A program made the translations under genes and the position numbers. From Paragordius varius (taxonomy: Eukaryota > Nematomorpha): a DNA stretch of 64,000 nucleotides. The stretch is taken from assembly GCA_964247055.1 (NCBI GenBank), contig OZ176058.1, positions 434,001 to 498,000 of the forward strand, in the 5' to 3' direction. This document shows, piece after piece, positions 1 through 11,816 of the stretch; positions within the stretch are counted from its first letter, which is position 1, and every line of letters begins with the position of its first letter. The notes under the pieces were generated by a model, which saw only the letters and a program-made list of their open reading frames with translations, was not told where the DNA came from and ran no database searches.

Positions 1-660
1 CGATAATTTTTTTGAAACTTCCAAAAAAATTCACTTTAATAATTTTTTTAGAATATCAATTATTTAATAATTTTAAATGTAATTATTAAAATTTTTTTTT
101 AAATTTCCATTATAGATCCCATTGACATACTTCGTTTTATTTCAATTAAAAATGATAGTTTTAATATTCTCAAGGGTTTAAAAACTATTTTTTTATATGC
201 AAAAAAGTCTGTGTTTTAGTTTATTTTTATATTTGTCTCTTTATATTTCATTTTAATAAATTTTTAAAACTTTCAAAAAAATTTACTCAAAAAAATATAT
301 ATTTTTAGATTATTAATATTCATTAAATTAAATAATTTTAACTGTAATTATTAATATAAAATTTTTTTTAAATTTCCATCATAGGTCTTTGGCATACATC
401 GTTATATATTCAATTAGCTTTAATATTTCAAGGGTTCAAAGTTGCAAAAAAATTGTGTTTTAGTTTCGCTTTACATTCGTCTTTTTATATTATTTTAATA
501 AATTTTTTAAAAATTTACTGTATTTTTAAAATTACTTTTTTCAATATTAATATTCATATAATTAAGTTATTTTAAAGTAATTATCAAAAAATTTTTACTA
601 TAATTATGAATTTTTTTTAAAAAAATAGGTTCCTTTGGCATACCTCGTTTCAACTTATCT
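1..660. repeat. ~250-bp diverged tandem repeat, left copy
   Basis: Three diverged units are seen. Each contains a 'ggcatac' plus 'cgtt' block followed by 'ctcaagggttcaaa'-like text and a 'gtgttttagttt' block (around 121-235, 385-470 and 630-660). The third unit runs directly into the CAGCTG satellite through 'caaaggtggtcaatggggta'. The same three-unit block occurs at 21500-22060. No coding potential is visible. Confidence 0.6.
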
Positions 661-3600
661 CAAAGGTGGTCAATGGGGTAATATCCTGGTATGGTTAAGT
701 CTTATCCTAGGTCAACCAATTTGTATTTTCATGTATTTCCATGATTATTACATTCTCAACATGGTTAAAAATCATTGAAAAATCAGCTGATCTGCATATA
801 CAAAATTTTGAATTCACCCGAACAAGGATTTCAAACCAAGAAATTTATCTGATGTGGATTTTATCAAATTCTTATAAATACATTTGATTGCAATAACAAA
901 ATGAAAAAATCAGCTGATCTGGATAAAATTCCAAAATCTTTTTACACATTCTCATGTATTTCCATGATTATTACATTCTCAACATGTACAACAATGTTAA
1001 ATAATTGAAAATCAGTTGATCTGGATACAAATATAATGTTAAAAACAACTAACAAATGCTAAAAACAGCTAAGAAATTCATCTAATGTGGGCATATGTAT
1101 TAATTTTCTATCATATAATTTAATACATCTTTAAAAATTTTTCTCGAGTTATTGCTCTTAAAAACAATGGAAAAACGAAAACAGCTGATCTGGAAAGAAT
1201 TCCAAAACCAATTTGTATTCTCATGTATTTCCATGATTATTACATTCTCAACATGGTTAAAAATTGATTGAAAAAACAGCTGATCTGCATATACAAAAAT
1301 AATGTTAAATTCACCCAAACAATAAGACCTTTAAGGATTCATTTTCGAGTTATTGCTCTTAAAAACAATGTAAAAAAATAAAATTAGCTTATCTAGATAT
1401 AAATCTCCAATAAATTCGCATATTCTTATGTATTTCGATGATTATTAATTCTTAACATGTACAACAATGTTAAAAATGAAGTTGAAAAAATCAGCTGATC
1501 TGGACATACAAAAATATTAAATTTACCCACTAACAATGATTGTTAAAAACAGCTAAGAAATATATTAAATGTAGATATATATCTAAATTAATGACCATAT
1601 AATTTTATATAAAACATTTTGGAGTTATTTCGATTGATAAAATAATCAGCTGATCTGGATGAAATTCCAAAATAACTGACATATTTCCATGATTATTACA
1701 TTCTCAACATGGTTAAAAAATTGAAAAATCAGCTGATCTGCACGTACAAAATTTTTAATTTTTTCAAACAAGGATTTCAAACAGCTAAATGGATATATTT
1801 TATAGCATCCTTAAAAAAACTTTCTCGAGTTATTGCTCTTAAAAACAATCAAAAATTAGCTGATCTGGATTAAATTACAAAATATACTTACAATTTTCAT
1901 GAATATTACATTCAACAATCGAAAAAAGAAAAACAGCTGATCTAGATATAAATCTACAATAAATTCGCATATTTTCATGTATTTCCATGATTATTACATT
2001 CTTAACATGTACAACAATACTAAAAATGATTGAAAAAATCAGCTGATCTGCATACATATATAATGTAAACAGCTAAATTTATCTAATGTGAATTTCATTC
2101 AGACCCTTTAAAAATTTACATTACAATTGAAAAAATGAAAAAAAAGGAAATCAGCTGATCTAGATATTAATCTACAAATCGCATATTTTTATGTATTTCC
2201 ATGATTATTATATTCTCAATTTGTATAAAAACAACAGTTAAAAAAATCAACTGATCTGCACATGCAAAAATTTTAAATTCAACCACTAACAATAAATGTT
2301 AAAAACAGCTAAAAAGTATATTTAATGTGAATTTTATCAGACCCTTTAAAAATTTATTTAATCGCAATTAACAAAATGAGAAAAAAGGAAAATCAGCTGA
2401 TCTAGATATAAATCTACAATCGCATTGTATTTCCATGATTACTACATTCTTAACATGTATAAAAACGACTAAAAACAATGGAAAAAAGAAAATCAGCTGA
2501 TCTGCACATACAAAATTTTGAATTCACCCACTAACAAATGTTGAAAACAGCTTATTTAATGAGGAAATATTTTATAAGAACCTTAAAAATTTATTTTCGA
2601 GTTATTGCTCTAATAAAATCGAAAAAGAATATCAGCTGATCTGGATAGATTTCCAAAATATACTTGGATATTTTCATGTATTTCCATGATTATTACATTC
2701 TTAACATGATTAAAAATTGAAAAATCAAGTTGAAAAATCAGCTGATCTGAATATAAAAATATTGAATTTTATCAAACAATGAATGTTAAAAACAGCTTAT
2801 TTAATAAGGAGATATATTATATCCCTTAAAAATTTATTTTGGAATTATTACACGTAAAAACAATGGAAAAAATAAAATCAGCTGATCTGGATAAAATCCA
2901 AAATATACTTACACATTTTATGTATTTCCATGATTTTTATATTCTCAACATGTACAACAATTTAAAAATGATTAAAAAAATCAACTGATCTGCATGTACA
3001 AAAATATTAAATTTACCCAAACAAGGATTTCAAACAACTAACAAATTTATCTAATGTGAATTTCATTTATACCCTTTAAAAATTTACATTACAATTAACA
3101 AAATAAAAAAGAAAATTATCTGTGGAAAGAATTCCACAATAAATTCGCAAATTCTTATGTATTTCCATGATTATTACATTCTCAACATGTATAAAAACAA
3201 CTAAAAATTGTTTAAAACAGTTGAAAAATCAGCTGATCTGTATATACAAAAATATTAAATTCACCCAAATTAATAACAGCGTAATTTTTCTATTCTGGAT
3301 ATATGTAAATTTGCGACCATTTATTTAAAAACCCTTAAAATTTTGAAGTTATTTCAATTGAAAAAAAATCAGCTGATCTGGATAAAATTTCAAAATAAAT
3401 TTGTATATACTCATGTATTTCCATGATTATTACATTCTTAACATGTACAACAATATTAAAAATGATTGAAAAAATCAGCTGATCTGCATACAAAATATTG
3501 AATTTACCCAAACAATGAATGTTAAAAAGGTTCAAGAAATTTATCTGATGTGGATTTATATCTAAATTTACGACCATATGAATTTATAAGATTTTTAAGG

Positions 3601-5240
3601 ATTCATTTTCGAGTTATTGCTCTTAAAAACAATGTAAAAAATTAAAATTAGCTTATCTGGAAAGAATTCCACAATAATTTCGCATATTATGTATTTCCAT
3701 AATTATTACATTCTCAACATGGTTAAAAATTGAAAAATCAGCTGATCTGCACACAAAAATATTGAATTCACTCACTAACAATGATTGTTAAAAACAGCTA
3801 AGAAATTTATCTAATGTTAATTTCATTCAGACCCTTTAAAAATTTACATTACGATTAACAAAATGAAAAGAGAAAATCACCTGATCTGGATAGAATTTTA
3901 AAATATACTTAAACATTGTGTATTTCCATGATTATTACATTCTTAACATGTATAAAACAACTAAAAACAATGGAAAAAAGAAAATCAGCTGATCTGCAAA
4001 CATAAATTTTAAATTCATCCAAACAATGAATGTTAAAAACAGCTTTAATGAGGACATATTTTATATCACTTAAAATTTTATTTTAAAGTTATTACACGTA
4101 AAAACAATGGAAAAAACAAAATCAGCTGATCTGGAAATAATTCCAAAACCAATTTGTATTCTCATGTATTTCCATGATTATTACATTCTCAACATGGTTA
4201 AATAATTGAAAAATCAACTGATCTGCATATACAAAAATATTGGAATTCACCCAAACAATGAATGTTAAAAACAGCTAAGAAATTTTGTAAATTTATGACC
4301 ATATAATTTTATGAGACCTTTAGAAATTTATTTTGAAGTCATTGTTCTAATAAAATCGAAAAAGAATATCAGCTGATCTGGAAAGAATTCCACAATAAAT
4401 TCGCATATTCTTATGTATTTCCATGATTATTACATTCTCAACATGTATAAAAACAACTAAAAACAGTGTTGAAAAATCAGCTATTTTGCATATTCAAAAT
4501 TCACCCAAACTATAAATGTTAAAAACAGCTAAAAAATTTATCTTATGTGGGCATATATGTAAATTTACGACCCTATAATGTTATATAAAACATTTTGTAG
4601 TTAAAGCTCTAATACAATCGAAAAAAATCAGCTGATCTGGATACCAAAATATACTTGCGTTTTTTCATAAATTTCTTAACCTGATAACAATCGAAAAAAA
4701 ATCCCCTGATCTGGATATAAATATACCATAAATTCGCATATTTTCATATATTTCCATGATATTCTTAACATGTATAAAAACAACTAATAAGAGTGTTGAA
4801 AAATCAGCTGATCATCACACACAAATATTAAAATCAAAATCAGCTGATCTGGAAAGAATTCTAAAATATATACGCGTATTTTCATGTATTTCCATGATTA
4901 TTACATTCGCAACATGTATAAAAACAACTAAAAACTGTTTAAAACAAATGAAAAATCAGCTGATCTGGAAAGAATTCCAAAATATATACGCGTATTCTTA
5001 TGTATTTCCATGATTATTACATTCGCAACATGTATAAAAACAACTAAAAACTGTTTAAAACAAATGAAAAATCAGCTGATCTGCATACAAAAAATATTGA
5101 GTTCAACCACTAACAAATGTTAGAAAGGGCTTAGAAATTTATTTTATGTGGGCATATATGTGTAAATTTACGACCATATAATTTTATAAGTCCCCTTAAA
5201 AATTTATTTTATTGCACATTAAAAGTGCAAAAAGGAAAAC
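661..5240. repeat. CAGCTGATCTG satellite array 1, homogeneous part
   Basis: Tandem monomers of about 215-295 bp (typically ~240 bp) repeat about 18 times. Each monomer has the block ATTTCCATGATTATTACATT, then 'ctcaacatg', then a CAGCTGATCTG-CAT box, a 'aacagctaagaaatttatct' block, a 'ttttcgagttattgctctta' block, and a second CAGCTGATCTG-GA box. The core TCAGCTGA is palindromic and contains the E-box hexamer CAGCTG. Around 4790-5090 the period drops to ~115-135 bp, as if half-monomers had been amplified. Short open frames here (for example 1100-1318 and 4756-5013) are translations of the repeat, not genes. I do not recognise this satellite. Confidence 0.88.
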
Positions 5241-6700
5241 AGCTGATCTGGATAGAATCATTTCTAAAAAATACGTCAATGTTACATGTTCTATAGCATA
5301 TTTAGGATTTTTACATTCACAGCATAACCAATATCTTCTAATCTAAAAAATCAACTGATATGGATGATTTCTAAAAGATATTATATTGATTACCTATTTA
5401 CTTGATATATAACGCGAAAAAACAACTACGTATCAATATTAAACTAGTTTTACACGAGCAATTTTGATATAATATACAATAATTTGCAATAAAAGCCCTA
5501 AAAACGAAGAAAACCAGCTGATCTTCGAAAAAATATGGAAATTACATTAACTTTTCATGTATTCATAATTATTGCATATTCTTAATATGTCGTAAAAAAG
5601 TTTTGAAACTAAAAAAACAGCTGATCTGTATAATAATTAAATAACTTTGATGATTATTACATCGTTAACACGGAAAATAACCACAAAAATGTTTAAAACA
5701 ATTAGAATATCAGCTGATATAGATGAAAACTATAAAAAAATATATACGTTTTTATCACCATAAATGATAACGCTTAAGAAAATGATATAATCTGCAAATA
5801 ATTTACAGAAAATATATTTTTATTATTCTTATGGAAAAAAGTAATAATCAGCTGATTTGAAAATAGTTGAAAAGATGTTTTTATTACTCTAAATAGAAGT
5901 AATCAACTGATCTGAAAATAACTCACAAAAATATATTACTCTTAAAATGGAAAAAGAAACAATCAGGTGATCTGAATCAAAAATTCTGAAGGTCACATTT
6001 CTCCACCATCAGATTACATAATTTTTCAGGAGGTTCTTTTAGAATTCAAATCATTAATCAATCAAACACAGCTTGAAGAAAAAAATCAGCTGATATGGAT
6101 AAATTTTAACAAAAATACACGTTTTCATTACCATAAATAGTAATGCAAAAGAAAATAAGGTATTTGAAAAAAATAACTGCAAAGATGTTTTTATTAATCT
6201 AAAACGAAGTAATCAGCTGATCTGAATCAAGAATTCCAAAGAATACGTCTCTCCACCATCAAATTACATAATTTTTCAGGACGCCCTTTTAGAAAATTCA
6301 TAAATATTAAACAATTAAACACAGCTTGAAGAAATAATCAACTAATATAGGTAAAATTGTAAAAATATTAAAATACGTTAAAATCAAGAATTGAAATACA
6401 CAGACTACATTAAAAGTCATTACTAAAGAATTCAAAAGGAAAAATCAATTATATTGAAAAAAATTCTCAAAAATACGTTTCTTTTATCTTAATTATTACA
6501 TAACATGTACAAAAAACCGCATCAATAATAATGTAGACCTTAAAGAAAAACAGCTGATCTGGATGATTTTTTAAAATATTGCTTTAAACCAAAAGTATTG
6601 CAATATATTTATTTATAAAAGTTAAAAAATTATCAAATCATTACCCTCTCATAAAACTAAAAAAAGAAAATATAATCAGCTGATCTTGAAGAACATTGAT
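5241..6700. repeat. CAGCTG satellite array 1, degenerate edge
   Basis: CAGCTGATCTG-like boxes continue at irregular spacing, but the intervening sequence is no longer the standard monomer. Local sub-repeats appear instead, such as the 'ctccaccatcagattacataatttttcagga' block at ~6000 and again at ~6250. The same edge type occurs at 24150-25600 in array 2, so the decay pattern is older than the segmental duplication. Confidence 0.7.
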
Positions 6701-6719
6701 AAATGAATCATTTTACCCA

Positions 6720-6900
6720 TATAATTTAATAAAATATTTTTAATCTCGATATATTTTTAATTAAAATAATTTAAATCAAATTTTAATAATATATATTTTA
6801 ATGGCAATACGAATTGACAATTGTTAATCTACAATATTTATATGCATATTTGTGCATCGCAGACGTAATAATAAATAAATTAATATATATTTTAAAAAAT
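6720..6900. repeat. Right-hand junction of satellite, copy A
   Basis: A stretch starting near 6801 (atggcaata, then gaattgacaattgttaatct and onward to ~6893, including 'tgtgcatcgcagacgtaata') is nearly identical over about 95 bp to 25764-25857. It is far better conserved than the satellite beside it. It links each satellite array to the mobile-element mosaic. Its nature is unknown. Confidence 0.7.
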
Positions 6901-6965
6901 TTTATTCCTTATTTGTCCTTTAGAACTCAACTTGTGTTTTTGAAGCATTGATTGGGTTACTATAT

Positions 6966-7182
6966 CGTAATAATTGAAATTATACAGACAAAACGTAAAA
7001 AAATATAAAGACAAATATTTTTTAAAAAAACAATCAAATTTTTTTAAAACTTTAAATTCTCGAAAAGATACTATTAATTTAAAACGGTAAAATACGTAAT
7101 TGATTGTATTGAAAAATACATACATTTTCATGGTTTGCAATTTTTAACAATGAGTTTTATACTAAATAAATCAAGTTTAAAC
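6966..7182 (-). mobile_element. MITE-A, truncated copy
   Basis: The left end ('taattgaaattatacagacaaaacg') and the internal 'gattgtattg' plus 'aatgagtttta' blocks are present in reverse orientation. The right end is cut by the next element. The truncation point matches the equivalent copy at 25950-26162. Confidence 0.6.
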
Positions 7183-7463
7183 CGTAAGAATTGAAATTAT
7201 ACGGATAAAAGTTAAAATATAAAGACAAATATTTTTTTCTAAAAGACAATTGATTTCTTTAAGTAACTCATTGTTTTAAACTACAAAGTATAATATATGG
7301 AAATGTAAATTGGTAACACAATTAGTTATAAGTATATTACGATTGAAATCAAATGTTTTTTATAGGATAAATTAAGGTTAAAAAAGTATGGTAATTGTCT
7401 TTTGTTAAAAATATTTGTCTTTATATTTTTACGTTTTGTCCTTACTTATAATTTCATATTGTA
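7183..7463 (+). mobile_element. MITE-A, near-complete
   Basis: Family definition. MITE-A begins CAGTAAAAATTGAAATTATA, continues with cggacaaaacgtaaaaata, taaagacaaatatttt and the 'aaaagacaaccatacttttt' block, and ends in the inverted complement finishing ...TTTTTACTGTA. The inverted arms are ~90 bp, total length is ~280-300 bp, and the target duplication appears to be TA. In the + orientation the asymmetric centre reads 'actcattgttttaaact', 'caaagtat', 'ggtaacacaatcaatt'. CAGT ends and TA flanks fit a Tc1/mariner-type non-autonomous element; no transposase is present. This copy has both arms, with a diverged first few bases. Confidence 0.75.
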
Positions 7464-7479
7464 AAAATTAATTAATTTA

Positions 7480-7990
7480 ATTAATACTCATTGTTTGAAA
7501 TTGCAAAACATGGAATAGAGATATATTTTCTAATACAATCAAGAATATATTTCACAATATACGAGATTTTAAGGTTATGGTTGTCTTTTGTTAAAAATAT
7601 TTGTCTTTATATTTTTACGTTTTGTCCTTTCGTATATTTTCAATTTTTACTGTATAAACTTAATTAATTCAACTAAAACTCATTGTTTGTAATTGCGAAA
7701 CATGAAATATTGCAATCAATAATGTATTATACCATTGTTGTTTTATTTTATAAAACAAGTTTTAAAAAGTATGGTTGTCTTTTAGAAAAAAATATTTATC
7801 TTTATATTTTTACGTTTTGTCCTTCACGTATAATTTCAATTTCCACTGTAATTTCAGATATTGCAAAACATGAAATAGAGATATATTTTCTAATACAATC
7901 AAGAATTTATTATACAATTTTAATTCAATAGTGTATACGAGAATTCAAGGTTTTAAGTAATATCTGTCTTTCTATTTTTACCTTTAATTT
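7480..7990. mobile_element. Tandem MITE-A right-end fragments
   Basis: Three successive partial copies retain the centre and right arm but not the left arm. Right ends (tttt..actgta) lie at ~7654, ~7850 and ~8016. Equivalent tandem right ends occur at 26468-26968. Confidence 0.65.
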
Positions 7991-8029
7991 TTCCGTATAA
8001 TTTTAAATTTAATGTAATTTCAGAAATAT

Positions 8030-8348
8030 TAATTAGCTTTTTGCGGGTAGTCAAAAATTTAATTATTTAGAACTAATATATAGTGTATGGTGTGATAGAC
8101 ACGGGCAAATTCTTCTATTTTAATTTTACTATTAAATGCAAAAATAGTATATAATTTTTTCAAAATAATTATATATTAGCCTGTGGTATATTCAATTTTA
8201 TGCTATAAACTTTTATTTTTTCCTTAATTTTTTTAAAGTATAAATATGTATTACTTAAGGTGCGGAATATGCCATCTCTTTTATATAAAAAAAGCAAAAA
8301 AATGATGAAAATTTATTAATATATAGTTCCTAATTTTGGAGCACATAT
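8030..8348. other. Non-satellite island shared by both duplicated blocks
   Basis: The island contains 'tagtgtatggtgtgatagac' followed by 'acgggcaaat' near 8080, a 'agcctgtggtatattcaat' segment near 8178 and a 'atgccatctctttta' box near 8268. The same order occurs at 26980-27290. No open frame or RNA gene is recognised. Confidence 0.55.
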
Positions 8349-8632
8349 AATAAAAATTGAAATTATACGGACAAGATGTAAAATATAAAGACAAATTTAA
8401 TCCAAAAGATAACCTTACTTTTTAAAACCATAATTTTTCTCATATAAGCTATTTAATTACAATTGTAAAATATAGAATTGATTGTTAGTATTATATATCT
8501 CTATTTCAGACTTTGCCATTTTTAAATATGAGTTATATTGAAATAAATCAAGATTTAAAAAGTATGGTTGTCTTTTAGAAAAAAATTTGGTCTTTATATT
8601 TTTGCATTTTGTCCGTATAATCCTCATTATAG
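8349..8632 (-). mobile_element. MITE-A
   Basis: The left arm starts aaaaattgaaattatacgg without the CAGT tip. The right arm ends at 'ttgtccgtataat' with a damaged terminus. The centre is in reverse orientation. It is equivalent to the truncated copy near 27292. Confidence 0.65.
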
Positions 8633-8839
8633 AGCGTATAATATGCATATAAGATTAAAATTAATTCTACACCTACTATACAGTAAATGCTGAAATTGTA
8701 AAGTCAAAACGTTAAAATATAAAGACAAATATTTTTTTATAAAATATAGAGGAATAATCACGGTTAAAAAGGTATGATTTTTTGAAAAAATAATTGTTTT
8801 TAGTTTTTACGTTAGGAATATATTTAAATTTTAAGTTTT

Positions 8840-9130
8840 ACAGTAAAAATTAAAATTCTACCATGGATAAAACATAAAAATATATAGCAAAAAATATTTT
8901 TTTCAAAAGACACCCCATACTTTTAAAATCTTAATATTGTTTAATATATCTGATTATTTTCCGCAAAGTATAATATATAAATGTAAATTAGTAGCACAAT
9001 CAATTATGTATTTTACGATTGTAATTACATGTTATATAGATTAGGGTATAAAGGTATGGTTGTCTTTTGAAAAAAAAAGTTTGTCTTTATATTTTTACAA
9101 CTTGTCCGAATGATTTTAATTTTTATTGTA
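8840..9130 (+). mobile_element. MITE-A
   Basis: Both termini are present (acagtaaaaatt at the left, attttaatttttattgta at the right). The centre includes the 'gtagcacaatcaatta' block. A more degraded copy, 8678-8839, abuts it on the left. Confidence 0.75.
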
Positions 9131-9309
9131 AAATCTTAAATAAATTTAAATCTAATTGTTTTAAACTGCAAATTATTTAATCGATTGTGTTACCTATAAA
9201 CATCTGTATCTCATACATAATAGTTTAAAACAATCATTATTTAAAAAATTAAGTTTCATAAAGTATGGTTGTTGTCTTTTAGAAATATTTGTCTTTATAT
9301 TTTTACGCA

Positions 9310-9459
9310 TTAATTGCTTTAAACTCCGTATAAAGATTTTTTTAAATAATTTATGTTGGAAAAATTAAGGTCTAAAAAATGTGTTTCATTTACATTTTAA
9401 TTTTAAATTTCAATTTTAAGGGCAATTTTTGGTTTTAAGATAAATTTAAAAAGTGTAGA
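9310..9459. repeat. Cassette D, upstream part
   Basis: The block 'ctttaaactccgtataaa' ... 'atttatgttggaaaaatt' ... 'caattttaagggcaattttt' recurs at ~10915-11100, 14075-14220, 30470-30650 and 30960-31110. It usually precedes the GCGCC-containing block. Its function is unknown. Confidence 0.55.
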
Positions 9460-9690
9460 TACAATTATATATCCCATATTTTATCAAAAATTGATTTTTT
9501 TTGTTAAATGGGCGCATAAATATTTGGTAAAGAATGGTAAAAACAAGAGCTCTTTGGACTTATATTTTTTGATAAATATGATTTTGTTAATACCATAGAG
9601 CTCTTATTTTTACCATTCTTTACCAAATATTTATACCCCCATATGAGGAAAAAAATTAATTTTTGATAAAATAAATGATAAGTGACTGTA
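9460..9690. mobile_element. MITE-C, complete foldback
   Basis: Family definition. The left end is TACAGTCATATATCCTTTAT-like (here tacaattatatatcccatat) and the right end is its complement, ataaaggatacatgactgta. Inner inverted arms read 'aaatatttggtaaagaatgg' and 'caagagctctatgg', then the reverse complement. Length is ~225-240 bp with TA ends. The two arms of this copy pair almost perfectly, so the 64-codon frame across it is a hairpin translation. Confidence 0.75.
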
Positions 9691-10030
9691 ATAGCCAAAA
9701 ATTGGCGCCAATATCAAAATCGGCGCAGAAAATAGAAACAAATATTTAAAAAATAAAATTTGATTATAATTAAATTCCCCATCGAAAAAAATGCTATAAT
9801 TATTTTAAAATAATATCTTTTATAAGCCAGCCTGCTAACTATTGTGTTATAACATATGAAATAAAAAATTTAAATTATTATAATAAGTGTGACCCATATT
9901 TATAATTATGCCATCTTTATAATGAATTTATACAATATTTTAAAACAAAAGAAAAAGAATTTTTTTAAAATATATATTTTGAAAACCCATATTATCAAAT
10001 TATATCATATATGTTTAAGTGTATTACCAT
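9691..10030. repeat. Cassette D, GCGCC-containing block
   Basis: The block starts 'agccaaaaattggcgcc', 'aatcggcgcagaaaatag', and contains 'ttataagccagcctgctaac', 'attatgccatctttataatg' and 'tatcaaattata'. A MITE-A insertion follows immediately. Copies lie at 11105-11446, 14230-14580, 27840-28293 and 32030-32386. It contrasts in G+C with its surroundings but holds no open frame. Confidence 0.65.
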
Positions 10031-10033
10031 TAT

Positions 10034-10318
10034 ACAGTAAAAATTGAAATTATACGGACAAAAAGTAAAAACATACCGACATATAATTTTTTTTCAAAAG
10101 ACAACCCTTTTTAAATCTTGATAATTTTAAATAAAACTCATTATTTTAATCGAAAATGTAATAAGATGTAAATGCGAAACCCTATCAATTTTATCTTGTA
10201 CAGTGTGGTAGGCAAACATTTATATAATTATATTAATTTAAAAATGTATGGTGGTTGTCTATAAAAATATTTTTTGTTTTTTTACTTTTTGTTCGTATAA
10301 TTTCAAATTTTTACTGTA
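10034..10318 (+). mobile_element. MITE-A, complete
   Basis: It begins acagtaaaaattgaaattat at 10034 and ends ttcaaatttttactgta. It sits directly after cassette D, the same position as the copies at 11447, 14581, 28294 and 32387, although its orientation is opposite to those four. Confidence 0.8.
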
Positions 10319-10319
10319 A

Positions 10320-10571
10320 ATAAAAATTAACGTGTTGTGAACAATAATATCCACTAAAAAAGGTTCATTAAAATCTAGTCTAAAAGCTTATATGGTATTT
10401 GTATGGTTTATACATTTTCAAATTACATTGTATAATGTTAGATATTCAAGTTTATTTTCAGAAAAAATATTTTATCAACCTGATTAACTCATAAAACACT
10501 ATAAATATATTAAAGGGTTTATATATTGAATAAAAATTTATGAAAAAAACTCAGTAGGAAATCAAAATATT
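10320..10571. repeat. Dispersed block, copy A
   Basis: The block 'taacgtgttgtgaacaata', 'atccactaaaaaaggttcat', 'agcttatatggtattt' matches 30150-30395. A shorter relative starts near 13429. No gene is seen. Confidence 0.55.
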
Positions 10572-10863
10572 CTACAGTCAAAATGTAAAAAAAACATAAA
10601 GACAGATACAGTATTAAAACAAAACTTATATAACGACAAATTTTTTCTAAAAGATAACCATAATTTTATTTTTTAAAATATAAAATCATAGTTTTAAACA
10701 ACAAAGAAATAGAGATGTTTAACACAATTTTAATATTTTATAGTAAATAAATCAATTATATGAGAGAAATTTAAATTTATAAAAGTATGGTGATTGTCTT
10801 TTAAATAAAAAATATTTGTCTTTATATTTTTACATTTTGTTAGTATAATTTTAGTTTTTACCG
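10572..10863 (+). mobile_element. MITE-A, rearranged
   Basis: A partial left arm (acagtcaaaatgtaaaa) is followed by a second arm-like stretch, the centre, and a right arm ending gtttttaccgt. This looks like a nested or duplicated left end. Confidence 0.5.
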
Positions 10864-11104
10864 TCTTTTTATTATAAGGATGTACTTGTTTAATTTAATT
10901 TTTTTAACTCATTCATTGCTTTAAACTCCGCATAAAAGATGTAAAAATCAGAAGAAATAAATTATATTTAACAATTCTTATCATATAGTTTATTATGTTT
11001 AAAAAAATAAGGTCTTAAAAAAATAGGTTGTCTTTATGTTTTAATTGTAAATTTTAATTTTAAGGGCAATTTTTTGTGTTAAGATATTAATAAATAAGTG
11101 TAGA

Positions 11105-11446
11105 AAATAGCCAAAAATTTCGCCATTAAAACCTGGCGTAAAAGACAGAAACAAATATCGAAGAAAATAATTTGATATCTAATTAAATTCCCCTGAAAAA
11201 AATGGTGTAATTATTTTAAAATAATATCTTTTATAACTCAGCTTAATAACTATTATGTTGTAAGATATGAAATCAATGTTTTAAAAGAATATTATAAATA
11301 TGATATACATAATTATGCCATCTTTATAATGAATTTAAAAGTACATAATTTTAAGACAAAAAGAAAAGCAATTATTTTGAAAAATGGTTATTCCGATAAA
11401 ACCCATATTATCAAATTATAAAATATCTTAAGTGTATTACCATTAT
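11105..11446. repeat. Cassette D, second copy
   Basis: It shows agccaaaaatttcgccatt, aacctggcgtaaaagacaga and the 'atgccatctttataatga' box, then runs into MITE-A at 11447. The 'ggcgc' core is altered to 'ctggcg' as in the 14230 copy, so these two are closest relatives. Confidence 0.6.
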
Positions 11447-11693
11447 ACAGTAAAAATTGAAATTATACCAAATCGTAAAAATATAAAGACAAAATTATTT
11501 TTCAAAATCCAACCGTATACACTTTTTCAAAACTTAATTTATCATATTAAAAACATTTAATGACAATCGTAAAATATTATATTGTTTCTATTACCAATAT
11601 ATAATCTATACTTTGCAGTTTGAAAAAATGAGTTAAATATAAAATAATTAAGGTTAAAAATAGTAAAATTAACTGCCTTCAATTTTTATTGTA
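11447..11693 (-). mobile_element. MITE-A
   Basis: The left tip is intact. The right arm is shortened (…cttcaatttttattgta). The centre is reversed. Confidence 0.7.
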
Positions 11694-11816
11694 TTTTCCT
11701 TTTTTAACATTCAAAATTGTATCTTTTCTTTTTAAAAACTCTAAACAATAGAATATATTTTAAAAACGAGGTTTTCAAATTGATTGTCTTGAATTATTAA
11801 TTATTTATAAAGACAT

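Noticed and set aside
1100-1318. Several 60-85-codon frames across the satellite (also 1875-2057, 3335-3577, 4756-5013)
   Set aside because: They are shared translations of the satellite monomer on both strands, with frequent breaks in neighbouring monomers.
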